From Clostridium sp. AN503 (GTDB lineage: Bacteria > Bacillota > Clostridia > Lachnospirales > Lachnospiraceae): 64,000 nucleotides of DNA. The stretch is taken from the NCBI RefSeq assembly GCF_040719375.1, contig NZ_JBFDTP010000001.1:372001-436000 (forward strand), written 5' to 3'. The notes under the pieces are model-generated. The model worked only from the letters and a program-made list of their open reading frames with translations, made no database searches and was not told the DNA's origin. The translations under genes and the position numbers were made by a program. Positions 51,159-58,855 of the stretch are shown in pieces (the stretch's first letter is position 1; each line of letters opens with the position of its first letter).

Positions 51159-52097
51159 ATGTTCTGTCGAAAATGCGGCAAAGAGTATGAAGGAAAGTTT
51201 TGTCCGAATTGCGGGGAACCCGCAGAACCGGAAGTTATCGTAGAACCGCAAAAAAGCGCCACTCTCCTGAATGGTGTAGAAATAAATACGGCATCAGTGG
51301 CTGCACCAGTCAAAGAACCATTTTACTCGCAGACCTGGTTTATTTTATTAATGATGCTATGCTGCTGTTTTCCCGTTGGATTATTCCTCATGTGGAAATA
51401 TAAAAAGTTCAACAAACCTGTCCGAATCATAATAACTATTTTCTTTGTGTTTTGTTTTATAATTGGTATCTATGGCAACCTTTCCGCTGTCCCACAGGAC
51501 ACCCAGCTGGCAGAAACAGTAAAGGCCGCAGAGATAACAAAAGCAGAGACTGCTCCTGCCACTGCCGGCCAAAGCGAGTCTAAAGAAGAGGCCACCGCTG
51601 CTGAAACAACTACAGCTGAAACCAGTACTGAGGCTGAAAAGATTCCAACGGAATATCAATCAGCATTAGCAAAAGCCAATCTTTACAGTGACATCATGTC
51701 CATGTCCAAAGCTGCTGTTTACAACCAGCTCACCTCCGAATATGGAGAAAAATTCTCTCCCGAGGCTGCTGAGTATGCAATGGAGCATTTGACCGCAGAC
51801 TGGAACGCAAACGCACTGGCAAAAGCAAAAACTTACAGTGATACCATGTTTATGTCCAAAGCTGCCATCTATGATCAGTTGGTCTCTGAATACGGCGAAC
51901 AATTTACCAAAGACGAGGCACAATATGCTATTGATCATTTAACCGCAGACTGGAATGCAAATGCTCTGGCAAAAGCAAAAGTTTATCAGGAATCAATGAA
52001 CATGTCTCCTTCTGCCATTCACGACCAGCTCACCTCCGAGTACGGTGAAAAGTTCACAAAAGCTGAAGCAGACTTTGCCATTGCAAATCTCGAGTAA
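51159..52097 (+). CDS. Membrane protein with N-terminal zinc ribbon and three Ltp repeats
   Basis: 312 residues from the ATG at 51159 (AGGGGG seven bases upstream). A zinc ribbon (Cys3, 6, 15, 18), two membrane helices (about 58-78 and 88-108), a Thr/Ala/Glu-rich linker (110-160) and three repeats of about 48 residues: ALAKANLYSDIMSMSKAAVY, ALAKAKTYSDTMFMSKAAIY, ALAKAKVYQESMNMSPSAIH, each ending in QL-[TV]-SEYGE. The repeats match the Ltp (host-cell-surface lipoprotein) family, first known from a phage lipoprotein that blocks superinfecting phage DNA entry. There is no lipobox, so anchoring is by helices. The repeats would face outward and the ribbon inward (inference). Confidence 0.78.
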   Translation: MFCRKCGKEYEGKFCPNCGEPAEPEVIVEPQKSATLLNGVEINTASVAAPVKEPFYSQTWFILLMMLCCCFPVGLFLMWKYKKFNKPVRIIITIFFVFCFIIGIYGNLSAVPQDTQLAETVKAAEITKAETAPATAGQSESKEEATAAETTTAETSTEAEKIPTEYQSALAKANLYSDIMSMSKAAVYNQLTSEYGEKFSPEAAEYAMEHLTADWNANALAKAKTYSDTMFMSKAAIYDQLVSEYGEQFTKDEAQYAIDHLTADWNANALAKAKVYQESMNMSPSAIHDQLTSEYGEKFTKAEADFAIANLE

Positions 52098-52136
52098 CAT
52101 CCAACTGAGATTTTATAAATGTTACATACAGAACTA

Positions 52137-52165
52137 AGGGGGGCATGGAAACATGCCTCTTTTTG
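52137..52165 (+). terminator. Terminator of the Ltp-repeat gene
   Basis: GGCATG-gaaa-CATGCC stem (52142-52157) followed by TCTTTTT on the plus strand, 44 bases after the stop. Confidence 0.82.
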
Positions 52166-52228
52166 TCTGTATAACAATTTGTACAAGACCGGCATAAGAT
52201 ATATTAAAACTTATATATTGGAGCAATT

Positions 52229-52609
52229 ATGGCAATCATCAATAAACTGGACAATACAGCCAGTGTAACCTATGGGGGCAATACCCTAAACAGTAACAGT
52301 GTTTCCACTGTCCTGCTTCTTGCACCTACGCTTTTAAAGGCGGTTGACAAGCTCACAGCCAGCCTTGGCGACAGCCTGACCTACACGGTGACAATCACCA
52401 ATCCGGCGTTAAATCCTATAAGCAATATACCATTTACCGATACCCTTCCTGCTGGTTCTACATTTACCACAGGTTCTTTCACGCTTAACGGAACAGCAGC
52501 GACACCGACTGTCACCAGTAATACAATAACCTACACCATACCAACGATCGCTGCACTTGGCACTGCCACCCTGCAGTTTCAAGTCAAAGTTGTGGGCGGT
52601 TCCACCTGA
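52229..52609 (+). CDS. Stand-alone DUF11-type beta-sandwich protein
   Basis: 126 residues; TTGGAG lies 6 bases before the ATG. The body is one DUF11 (conserved repeat) domain: SLGDSLTYTVTITNPALNPI and FTDTLPAGSTFTTGSF are its hallmarks. DUF11 domains normally occur in tandem in exported wall or exosporium proteins. Here there is a single domain with no signal peptide or anchor; only a hydrophobic patch (VLLLAPTLL) in the middle. It has its own promoter-like boxes (TTGTAC, 17 bases, TATTAA, 52179-52207). Function unknown; a spore or surface role is a guess. Confidence 0.72.
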   Translation: MAIINKLDNTASVTYGGNTLNSNSVSTVLLLAPTLLKAVDKLTASLGDSLTYTVTITNPALNPISNIPFTDTLPAGSTFTTGSFTLNGTAATPTVTSNTITYTIPTIAALGTATLQFQVKVVGGST

Positions 52610-52851
52610 TTATCACTGCTGTACTCATAAGCATTTTGATCATGAATGCCCTGGCTGCAGTCATAAATATCAGGTGCTGTATTTTACAGCCTGCCTGTTC
52701 ATATTTACAAGCCATTGTTCTGTTATCTGGGCAGACAAAAAAATTTACAGTAACCAGGTGACAACCGGCGCATTTGTTCTATATTTTTAAATTCAGATTC
52801 TGTCCGTATAAACTTCAGCTCTGCGGAACATCCTATTACAGAGGTGATGAC

Positions 52852-53028
52852 ATGATAGATAATGAGGAACTTCCAATTGGCTTTACCATGGAGCTGGCAC
52901 TGCACTCCGATACGCTGAACCAGTTTGCGAAGCTGTCCAAACCGGAACAGAACTCCATCGTCAATGGAGCGAGAGAGATACACTCCCATGAGGAGATGCG
53001 CAGCTACGTGGAAAATATGTTTCGCTAA
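52852..53028 (+). CDS. Small conserved cytosolic protein
   Basis: 58 residues. The start at 52852 is given by GAGGTGA 4 bases upstream; a longer frame from 52774 has no ribosome site. MIDNEELPIGFTMELALHSD and LNQFAKLSKPEQNSIVNGAR: the shape ELPIGF-x-M-x-LA recurs in short Lachnospiraceae proteins whose function is not known. No metal site or membrane helix. Ends before the terminator at 53037-53063. Confidence 0.65.
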   Translation: MIDNEELPIGFTMELALHSDTLNQFAKLSKPEQNSIVNGAREIHSHEEMRSYVENMFR

Positions 53029-53036
53029 ATACCTTT

Positions 53037-53063
53037 AAAAAGCTCTCGAACGAGGGCTTTTTT
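53037..53063 (+). terminator. Terminator of the small conserved gene
   Basis: AAAAAGCTCTC and GAGGGCTTTTTT form the stem with a GAAC loop; the last T-run serves as the release tract. Confidence 0.75.
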
Positions 53064-53127
53064 CATGGTTCCAGGCCGGCGCATCCACGCATATTCTATA
53101 AACAAATCCATCCAAAGGATCTCAACA

Positions 53128-53631
53128 ATGATGCAGCAACCTTACCAATCTCCAACTCCACGGCTCGCTTTCGTGCAGCTGCTTGAAGATAACCGTCCTC
53201 AGGCGACCGCATGGGTCCGGGGAGGTCACGCATACCCACAGATAAGCGGACTTGTTAAATTCTATGATACTCCTTATGGAGGTATCCTGGTGGAGGCAGA
53301 AGTCTTTGGGCTGCCAAACAGTGCCGTTCAGGGTTCCACCAGCTTTTACGCCATGCACATTCATCAAAACGGTGACTGCTCCGATAACTTTACCAGGACC
53401 GGTGAACACTACAATCCAACCATGCAGCCCCATCCGGAACACGCCGGGGACCTGCTGCCTCTGATGGGCAATCAGGGCTACGCCTGGGGCGCATTCTATG
53501 ACAAACGTTTCCGGGTAAAGGATATCCTGGACCGTTCTGTCGTTATCCACTCACAGCGTGATGATTTTACAACCCAGCCTGCAGGTAATTCCGGCGAAAA
53601 GATCGCGTGCGGAGTGATCCGCAAAGCCTAA
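53128..53631 (+). CDS. Cu/Zn superoxide dismutase-like protein, cytosolic form
   Basis: 167 residues from the ATG at 53128, with AGGA about 10 bases upstream; a frame from 53065 is less likely. The Cu/Zn-SOD pattern is complete: HxH in MHIHQNGDCSDNF, bridging His in TGEHYNP, two His and Asp in PHPEHAGDLLPL, His in SVVIHSQRDD, and the ending GNSGEKIACGVI. The disulfide cysteines are both present. The usual Arg beside the active site (GNSG-x-R-x-ACG) is Lys. There is no signal peptide, which is unusual for bacterial SodC, so it would work in the cytoplasm of an anaerobe. Catalysis is probable but the Lys change may lower it. Confidence 0.82.
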   Translation: MMQQPYQSPTPRLAFVQLLEDNRPQATAWVRGGHAYPQISGLVKFYDTPYGGILVEAEVFGLPNSAVQGSTSFYAMHIHQNGDCSDNFTRTGEHYNPTMQPHPEHAGDLLPLMGNQGYAWGAFYDKRFRVKDILDRSVVIHSQRDDFTTQPAGNSGEKIACGVIRKA

Positions 53632-53815
53632 TAATCGCCCTTTATCAAACCGGTATAAATAAAATTCTGCCAGCCATAAAAATGCCGTTAACAACCTGTG
53701 CAGATGATGTTAAAATGCCTCCCGGCATCTTCCATTTTGACAGCAGAACGGATAGAATGTAGGAAGCGAAACAAAAACAGATCAATATCAGCAACAGCAC
53801 AAGGAGGCACTTGAT

Positions 53816-53959
53816 ATGGCTATCGGCATCTGGGCAGTTATGGCACTTTATGCATTGATCGGCGGCATTTCCACGATCGTACTGGTGATCAGCATTCCGG
53901 CAATCATCATCTGGAAAGGGTACCGCAAAATTAAGTTCAACATTCCCCTTACCTGTTAG
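53816..53959 (+). CDS. Small single-helix membrane protein
   Basis: 47 residues. AAGGAGG lies 8 bases before the ATG. A hydrophobic stretch of about 30 residues (MAIGIWAVMALYALIGGIST, IVLVISIPAIIIW) spans the membrane once and a basic tail (KGYRKIKFNI) would stay inside. No family recognised. It lies between the SOD-like gene and the palindrome at 54007. Confidence 0.6.
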   Translation: MAIGIWAVMALYALIGGISTIVLVISIPAIIIWKGYRKIKFNIPLTC

Positions 53960-54006
53960 GGAACCCACATATTATCCCATGTGAGTTTCTATTTCATATA
54001 ACAGAC

Positions 54007-54091
54007 GTAACAGTTCAGAACGGCGGGGAAATATCCGATGCTTCTTGACCAGCTTTTTCGGTCAAGAAGACGGGCCATCCTGAACTGTTAC
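54007..54091 (+). repeat. 85-base two-tier palindrome
   Basis: Outer 12-bp arms GTAACAGTTCAG (54007-54018) and CTGAACTGTTAC (54080-54091); an inner 9-bp stem TTCTTGACC/GGTCAAGAA around an AT-rich loop; between the tiers lies GGGGAAATATCC, which can make a further small stem. No protein frame. It is about 50 bases after the small membrane gene and may be an RNA element, a terminator-like structure or a mobile miniature repeat. Confidence 0.65.
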
Positions 54092-54108
54092 TACAGACTC
54101 TTTCCCTG

Positions 54109-54151
54109 AAACAGCAGGCCCTCCGGCCCTACCCGGAATGCCTGCTGTTTT
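54109..54151. terminator. Bidirectional terminator between the small gene and the amidase
   Basis: AAACAGCAGGC (54109-54119) pairs with GCCTGCTGTTT (54140-54150), followed by T on the plus strand and by TTTC on the minus strand, where it lies 38 bases after the amidase stop. Confidence 0.75.
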
Positions 54152-54188
54152 GCTGCCCGATTATTTTATTTGCCAGTTACGTTTCCAG

Positions 54189-55139
54189 TCATGCATCTCC
54201 TTCCTCTGATGCATTCCGCTCTGCTGTCCGTTCTGGATCCTGCTCCTCACAATATGGTACCAGGGCACCATCCTCATCCGTAGCCAGGGAAATACTCCCA
54301 CTGAACAAACTGCCATCCTCTGTTACCCTGTACAGTTTTTTCTTCCATACCACCCACTGGTCTGTTGCCATAGCTCCTGTGTCAGTCAGATAATACCATT
54401 TTCCGTCTGATCCCGTCTTCCAATTATTGGCGATCATCATACCTGCTCCATCAAACCAGTACCATTTATCACCGTCCTTATACCAGTCATTGATAACATA
54501 TTTTCCCGCACTGTCCAGATAAAAACGCCAGCCTCCCTCTTCCTCAACCCAACCTGTCTTATGTTCCGGAGTCAGAAGCCCATAGTAAAGTGCGATCGTG
54601 TCTGCTTCCGCCTGGGCAAGCAGTTCTAAATTCCACTCATCCTGAAGCCATCTGACAATTTCTGCATTGGTATGGAATGAATGCTCCAGGATCAGTCCCG
54701 GAGTCTCTACTGCTGCAGCTCCACGCAGTACTCCATAATAATCCCCATTATTTCCTCTCCTATGTTCAATACGGGCTGGCTGACGGGTTCCCATGACCAC
54801 CTCCACACACTGGGCCAGAGCCATCCCGATTCCATCGGCGCTCCCATTTATGGCACAATACGCTGCCGGATAATCCACCTGGTTATTCATGGTGGTTCCC
54901 ACTGCATTGGTATGATCTGAGATAAACAGATCACAGCCCTTCGATGCCGCCCCCCGGTCATACAGCCCCCGGTCTGTCTTCTGATTATTCCTGGTAGTTA
55001 TCACCTCTATCCCATATGCCTCCAAATACTTTTTCTGAAGCAAATGCAGCTTCCACACCAGCTCCGATTCGTAATACGCTTTATCTGCAGGGCTTTGATT
55101 ATATTTGCCGTAATGGCCTGCATCCAGACAGATCTTCAT
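54189..55139 (-). CDS. N-acetylmuramoyl-L-alanine amidase with choline-binding-like repeats
   Basis: 316 residues. Amidase_3 domain at 1-180: zinc ligands His in LDAGHYGKYN, Glu in KAYYESELVWKL, His in LFISDHTNAVG, and the catalytic Glu in LILEHSFHTNAE. The C-terminal half has wall-binding repeats of the YYL/WY type: DWYKDGDKWYWFDGAGMMI and NWKTGSDGKWYYLTDTGAMA. There is no signal peptide, as in phage endolysins, so release would need a holin or lysis; no other phage genes are nearby. It faces away from feoB, whose ribosome site is 127 bases off. Confidence 0.85.
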   Translation of the reverse strand: MKICLDAGHYGKYNQSPADKAYYESELVWKLHLLQKKYLEAYGIEVITTRNNQKTDRGLYDRGAASKGCDLFISDHTNAVGTTMNNQVDYPAAYCAINGSADGIGMALAQCVEVVMGTRQPARIEHRRGNNGDYYGVLRGAAAVETPGLILEHSFHTNAEIVRWLQDEWNLELLAQAEADTIALYYGLLTPEHKTGWVEEEGGWRFYLDSAGKYVINDWYKDGDKWYWFDGAGMMIANNWKTGSDGKWYYLTDTGAMATDQWVVWKKKLYRVTEDGSLFSGSISLATDEDGALVPYCEEQDPERTAERNASEEGDA

Positions 55140-55265
55140 AAAAAACTCCTTTTTCTTTCATTCTATGAACTGGCCATGATTTTTTTGCCTCCTCATACAG
55201 GCACCGCGCCTTCACCCCACACATATTTAATCTATAAGAGACTTATTGCGGATGGGAGCATCTAT

Positions 55266-57236
55266 ATGATTGAAAGTCAGCTAACTCCCGAACAGGCGTC
55301 TGCCAGCCGGCCCATCACCGTGGCGCTGGCAGGAAACCCCAACGTGGGGAAAAGTACGATTTTTAATGGGTTGACTGGGATGAGGCAGCACACCGGCAAC
55401 TGGCCAGGAGTCACCGTTGCCTCTGCCCGCGGCAGTTTTTTCGTAGAAGGACAGGAATTTCTGCTGGTAGATTTACCGGGTACCTATTCGCTTGCTGCGC
55501 ATTCCCAGGAGGAAATGATTGCCCGTGACTATATCTGTTCCGGGGAAGCAGATATGGCAATGATCGTATGCGACGGCACCTGCCTGGAGCGGGGCCTTCA
55601 TCTGCTGAAACAGATTGTATCGCTGGATTATGTAAAAGAATCCGGCGCGCCTCTGATTCTTTGTGTCAACCTTTGTGACGAAGCGCGAAAAAAAGGCATT
55701 GAGATTGATTTTGAACTGCTTCAGGATGTACTTCAGATTCCGGTCATCTGCTGCTGTGCGCGGTGTTCTTCTTCCTTAAGAGAAATCCGCAGGACCCTTC
55801 TTGATACTGTCGGACAGCATTTCTCCTATGACTGCCTTGATTTTTGTCCAAAACAACTGGCAGCAGAAACCGTTCGATACACACGGCCCAACTACCGACG
55901 GAGAGAGGAACTGATCGACAGGATCGTCACCGGGCCTGTCACCGGCGGACTCATTATGTTTCTTATGCTCTTAGGTGTATTCTGGCTGACCATGTCAGGG
56001 GCTAACAGACCATCGGCGGTGCTTTGGGATGGACTTTTCTGGCTGGAAGGCCGGATGGCGGATGCCATGGCACAGGCTGGTGCGCCGGCCTGGCTGATCA
56101 GCATGCTGGTTTACGGCATATACCGGGTCCTGGCGTGGGTCGTATCGGTTATGCTGCCGCCCATGGCTATCTTTTTCCCGCTCTTTACCCTCCTGGAGGA
56201 TCTGGGGTATCTGCCGAGAGTCGCTTTTAATATGGACCGGGCATTTCACCGCTGCAGGGCATGTGGAAAGCAATGCCTGACTACAGCCATGGGGTTCGGG
56301 TGCAACGCTGCCGGAGTTACAGGCTGCCGAATCATCGATTCCCCTCGGGAACGTTTGATCGCGATCCTCACCAACTCATTGGTTCCCTGCAATGGCAGGC
56401 TGCCCACCCTGTTCCTGATGATCACCCTGCTTTTCATGTCCATGAAGCTGTCCCCTGGCATCACGCCCCTATTGTCGGCTGTACTTATGACTCTGGTCAT
56501 CCTGCTGGGCGTGGGCGCTACCCTGGGCGCCTCCTGGCTGTTATCCCACACTTTATTAAAAGGTATCCCCTCCTCTTTCACCCTGGAACTTCCGCCTTAC
56601 CGACGTCCACAGATTGGCAAAGTCATTGTCAGGTCTGTATTTGACCGCACACTGTTTGTACTTGGCCGCGCTGTCATTGTTGCTGCTCCGGCCGGTCTGA
56701 TCATCTGGCTGCTGGCAAATATCCTGTACGTAGGTCCGGAAAATGGCTGGTTCATCCTGTCCGGCAGCGCAGCCGCTTCTGGCTTCACTGCGGCCTCCGG
56801 CATCTCAGCTGCTGCCACTGTCACCACAGCGCCCAGCCTGCTGGCCTGCGTCACCAGCTTTTTTGAACCATTGGGACACCTTATGGGACTGGACGGAGTG
56901 ATCCTTGCAGCATTCATACTGGGCTTCCCTGCCAATGAGATTGTGGTTCCGATCATCCTGATGGCATACTTACAGACTGGCACATTAACTGACATGGCGG
57001 ACCCATCCGCCCTGCTCGGGCTCTTTGCCGCTCACGGCTGGACCTGGAAAACCATGATCTGCATGATTTTCTTCTGCCTGTTTCACTGGCCCTGTTCCAC
57101 TACGGTCCTGACCATAAAAAAAGAGACCGGGTCCCTGAAATGGACCGCAGTCTCCATACTTCTTCCGACACTTATCGGCATATGCCTGTGCCTGATGGTC
57201 ACCGGCGCCTCGGAACTGGTTGCTTTCTTTCTGTGA
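55266..57236 (+). CDS. feoB: Ferrous-iron transporter FeoB
   Basis: 656 residues from the ATG at 55266 (GGGAG seven bases upstream); the open frame reaches further up but overlaps the amidase. G domain: G1 AGNPNVGKSTIFNGLTG, switch WPGVTVASARG, G3 DLPGTYSLAAHSQEE, G4 NLCDEA. The membrane part has the two gate repeats: FFPLFTLLEDLGYLPRVAF with GFGCNAAGVTGCRII and LGFPANEIVVPIILMAYLQT. It moves Fe(II) inward using GTP. It is shorter than E. coli FeoB (773), lacking the long C-terminal cytosolic domain. FeoA is not adjacent. Terminator at 57253. Confidence 0.92.
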   Translation: MIESQLTPEQASASRPITVALAGNPNVGKSTIFNGLTGMRQHTGNWPGVTVASARGSFFVEGQEFLLVDLPGTYSLAAHSQEEMIARDYICSGEADMAMIVCDGTCLERGLHLLKQIVSLDYVKESGAPLILCVNLCDEARKKGIEIDFELLQDVLQIPVICCCARCSSSLREIRRTLLDTVGQHFSYDCLDFCPKQLAAETVRYTRPNYRRREELIDRIVTGPVTGGLIMFLMLLGVFWLTMSGANRPSAVLWDGLFWLEGRMADAMAQAGAPAWLISMLVYGIYRVLAWVVSVMLPPMAIFFPLFTLLEDLGYLPRVAFNMDRAFHRCRACGKQCLTTAMGFGCNAAGVTGCRIIDSPRERLIAILTNSLVPCNGRLPTLFLMITLLFMSMKLSPGITPLLSAVLMTLVILLGVGATLGASWLLSHTLLKGIPSSFTLELPPYRRPQIGKVIVRSVFDRTLFVLGRAVIVAAPAGLIIWLLANILYVGPENGWFILSGSAAASGFTAASGISAAATVTTAPSLLACVTSFFEPLGHLMGLDGVILAAFILGFPANEIVVPIILMAYLQTGTLTDMADPSALLGLFAAHGWTWKTMICMIFFCLFHWPCSTTVLTIKKETGSLKWTAVSILLPTLIGICLCLMVTGASELVAFFL

Positions 57237-57252
57237 CCTGCAAAAACATGAT

Positions 57253-57290
57253 CACCCGGCAGCGGAACAAAATCCAGCCGCTGCCGGGTG
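57253..57290 (+). terminator. Terminator of feoB
   Basis: Perfect 13-bp arms CACCCGGCAGCGG (57253-57265) and CCGCTGCCGGGTG (57278-57290) followed by TTAATCTTT; 16 bases after the stop. It also lies 18 bases past the HIT gene stop on the other strand. Confidence 0.82.
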
Positions 57291-57307
57291 GTTAATCTTT
57301 GTTACGC

Positions 57308-57727
57308 TTACAGCGCCTGGCGGATCTTTTCAGCAATATCCTCATACTCTGTATCTGTCAGAGTCACCTTCCCCGGATTCATCTCAAATGTACCGCCCCA
57401 CTCAAATTCATCTTTATATTTGGGAACCAGATGCATGTGCAGATGACAGCCGGTATCCCCGTATGCGCCATAATTCACCTTGTTGGGATGGAACACTTTG
57501 TGGATCGCACGGGCAGCCTTTGCCACATCTGCAAAAAATGCATTACGCTCCTCATCCGTCAGCTCGATCATCTCGCTGATATGCTTATCATGCGCCAGGA
57601 TCAGGCGGCCAGGATGACTCTGCTCCTTAAAAACATACAGAAAACCTGTGTCCATTTTACAGACTGGGTACGCAAACTTTGCAACCAGTTCTCCCTGCAT
57701 ACAATACGCGCAATTTACATCTTTCAT
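57308..57727 (-). CDS. HIT-family nucleotide hydrolase
   Basis: 139 residues from the ATG at 57727, after a GGAAGG site. The histidine triad is HLHMHLVPKYKDE; an N-terminal pair CAYC and a following Cys and His could bind zinc, as in other HIT proteins. The family hydrolyses nucleotide-phosphoramidates or dinucleoside polyphosphates. Cytosolic. It stands alone; the 230 bases upstream hold no gene, only short CTG/CTAT-rich repeats. Confidence 0.9.
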   Translation of the reverse strand: MKDVNCAYCMQGELVAKFAYPVCKMDTGFLYVFKEQSHPGRLILAHDKHISEMIELTDEERNAFFADVAKAARAIHKVFHPNKVNYGAYGDTGCHLHMHLVPKYKDEFEWGGTFEMNPGKVTLTDTEYEDIAEKIRQAL

Positions 57728-57958
57728 ACCACAATACCTTCCTTTTCTAAATTTCGACAGGCAGCTGCCGCGCATATCTGCCTATATCTGGCCACATTCG
57801 CCTGCATCAACCTGCTTCTGTCTGTATCCGCCTGTTTCTACCTACATTTTACTTCACTTCCGCACGCACCGCAACCAGATTTCAACTGGATTCCCCGTAT
57901 TTTGCTCCCACTTTACAGAAATGGCGGCCAGGCAGCAGATCCGTATGGTTCCCAAGGA

Positions 57959-58855
57959 TCAGAAGCGGCGCCCGCCTCCTCCGTGCGTCCGTCCGCTGGA
58001 GGATGAATGGGTAGTGCTTCTTCCACCTCCACCACCGCCTATTCCGCCGCCAGGCCGGCCACCGCCTCTGACCGCACTGGCGATCAGGCTCTGGGCGACA
58101 TATTGATCCACCAGCGCGTCGTTCTGATCCTGAAATTGAAACTGTGCATTAGCCCGGTAAGCCATATGATAATTGGCAGCCTGACGCTGTTCCTCCTGCA
58201 TGGCATATTGTTTTTTCACGGACAGGCATGCACTTCCGCCGCAGAATACCGCCACAGCGGCAGCCAAAAGCCCTTCATACCACCGGATGCTGCGGTGGCG
58301 GCTGACTGTCCCGGTCTCCCGGTCATAGTTGTACTGATTGCCTGGTATACCTTTTCTATAATATGTCTGCACATCATTCAGCAGAGAAACTGCCGCGCCG
58401 CCATAGTCTTCCTTCTGCATAAAGGGAATGGCATGGTCCATCATAGTCTCGATCCGGTCATCCTCCAGGAAACGGATCATCGCGCCTTCTGTGGATACAT
58501 AGACCTGCCGGTTGTCCATATCCAGCAAAAGAAGGACTCCGCTGTGGTTCTTCCCTGTGCCGTAATCCCTGGCCTCATAATATTCATCCGCATATTCTTC
58601 TGTAGACATCCCGCCTGTATAGTCCGTGGTCACAACGGCCACGTCCATATTCATCTCTTCCCGCAAAGCCGCAATCTGCGCTTCCATCTCGCGGATCTCC
58701 CCAGAAGTGAACAGCCCGGCATCGTCACTGACACGGGAACTGGCTTCCTTTACCTGAGCCGTGGCTGAAAACGGGAATAATACCATCGTAACCATCCATA
58801 ACACACACGCAAGCAAAGGTACTGCCACCCATAATCTTTTTTCCTGTCTCATCAT
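57959..58855 (-). CDS. TPM-domain membrane protein with Gly/Arg-rich tail
   Basis: 298 residues. A signal/anchor helix (about 8-33), then the TPM (YgcG) domain: RVSDDAGLFTSGEIREMEAQ, VVTTDYTGGMSTEEYADEYY, SGVLLLLDMDNRQVYVSTEG, then a second helix (about 200-220, WYEGLLAAAVAVFCGGSACL) and a tail ending GGGIGGGGGGRSTTHSSSSG. TPM proteins lie outside the membrane and are thought to act in membrane quality control or respiratory assembly. Its ATG overlaps the stop of the zinc-ribbon gene (4 bases), so the two are coupled. Matches the YdjH position of the Bacillus ydjGHI set. Confidence 0.82.
   Translation of the reverse strand: MMRQEKRLWVAVPLLACVLWMVTMVLFPFSATAQVKEASSRVSDDAGLFTSGEIREMEAQIAALREEMNMDVAVVTTDYTGGMSTEEYADEYYEARDYGTGKNHSGVLLLLDMDNRQVYVSTEGAMIRFLEDDRIETMMDHAIPFMQKEDYGGAAVSLLNDVQTYYRKGIPGNQYNYDRETGTVSRHRSIRWYEGLLAAAVAVFCGGSACLSVKKQYAMQEEQRQAANYHMAYRANAQFQFQDQNDALVDQYVAQSLIASAVRGGGRPGGGIGGGGGGRSTTHSSSSGRTHGGGGRRF

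Noticed and set aside
52557..52790. 77-codon Cys/His-rich plus-strand frame overlapping the DUF11 gene
   Set aside because: It overlaps the DUF11 gene in another frame and has no ribosome site; the CPGC-like motif may be chance.
53645..53968. 107-codon minus-strand frame over the small membrane gene
   Set aside because: Antisense of a plus-strand gene that has a strong AAGGAGG ribosome site and a hydrophobic helix.
49632..55265. Integrated island with att sites at the tRNA genes
   Set aside because: No integrase and no duplicate of either tRNA 3' end was seen; kept only as a speculation in the Feo finding.
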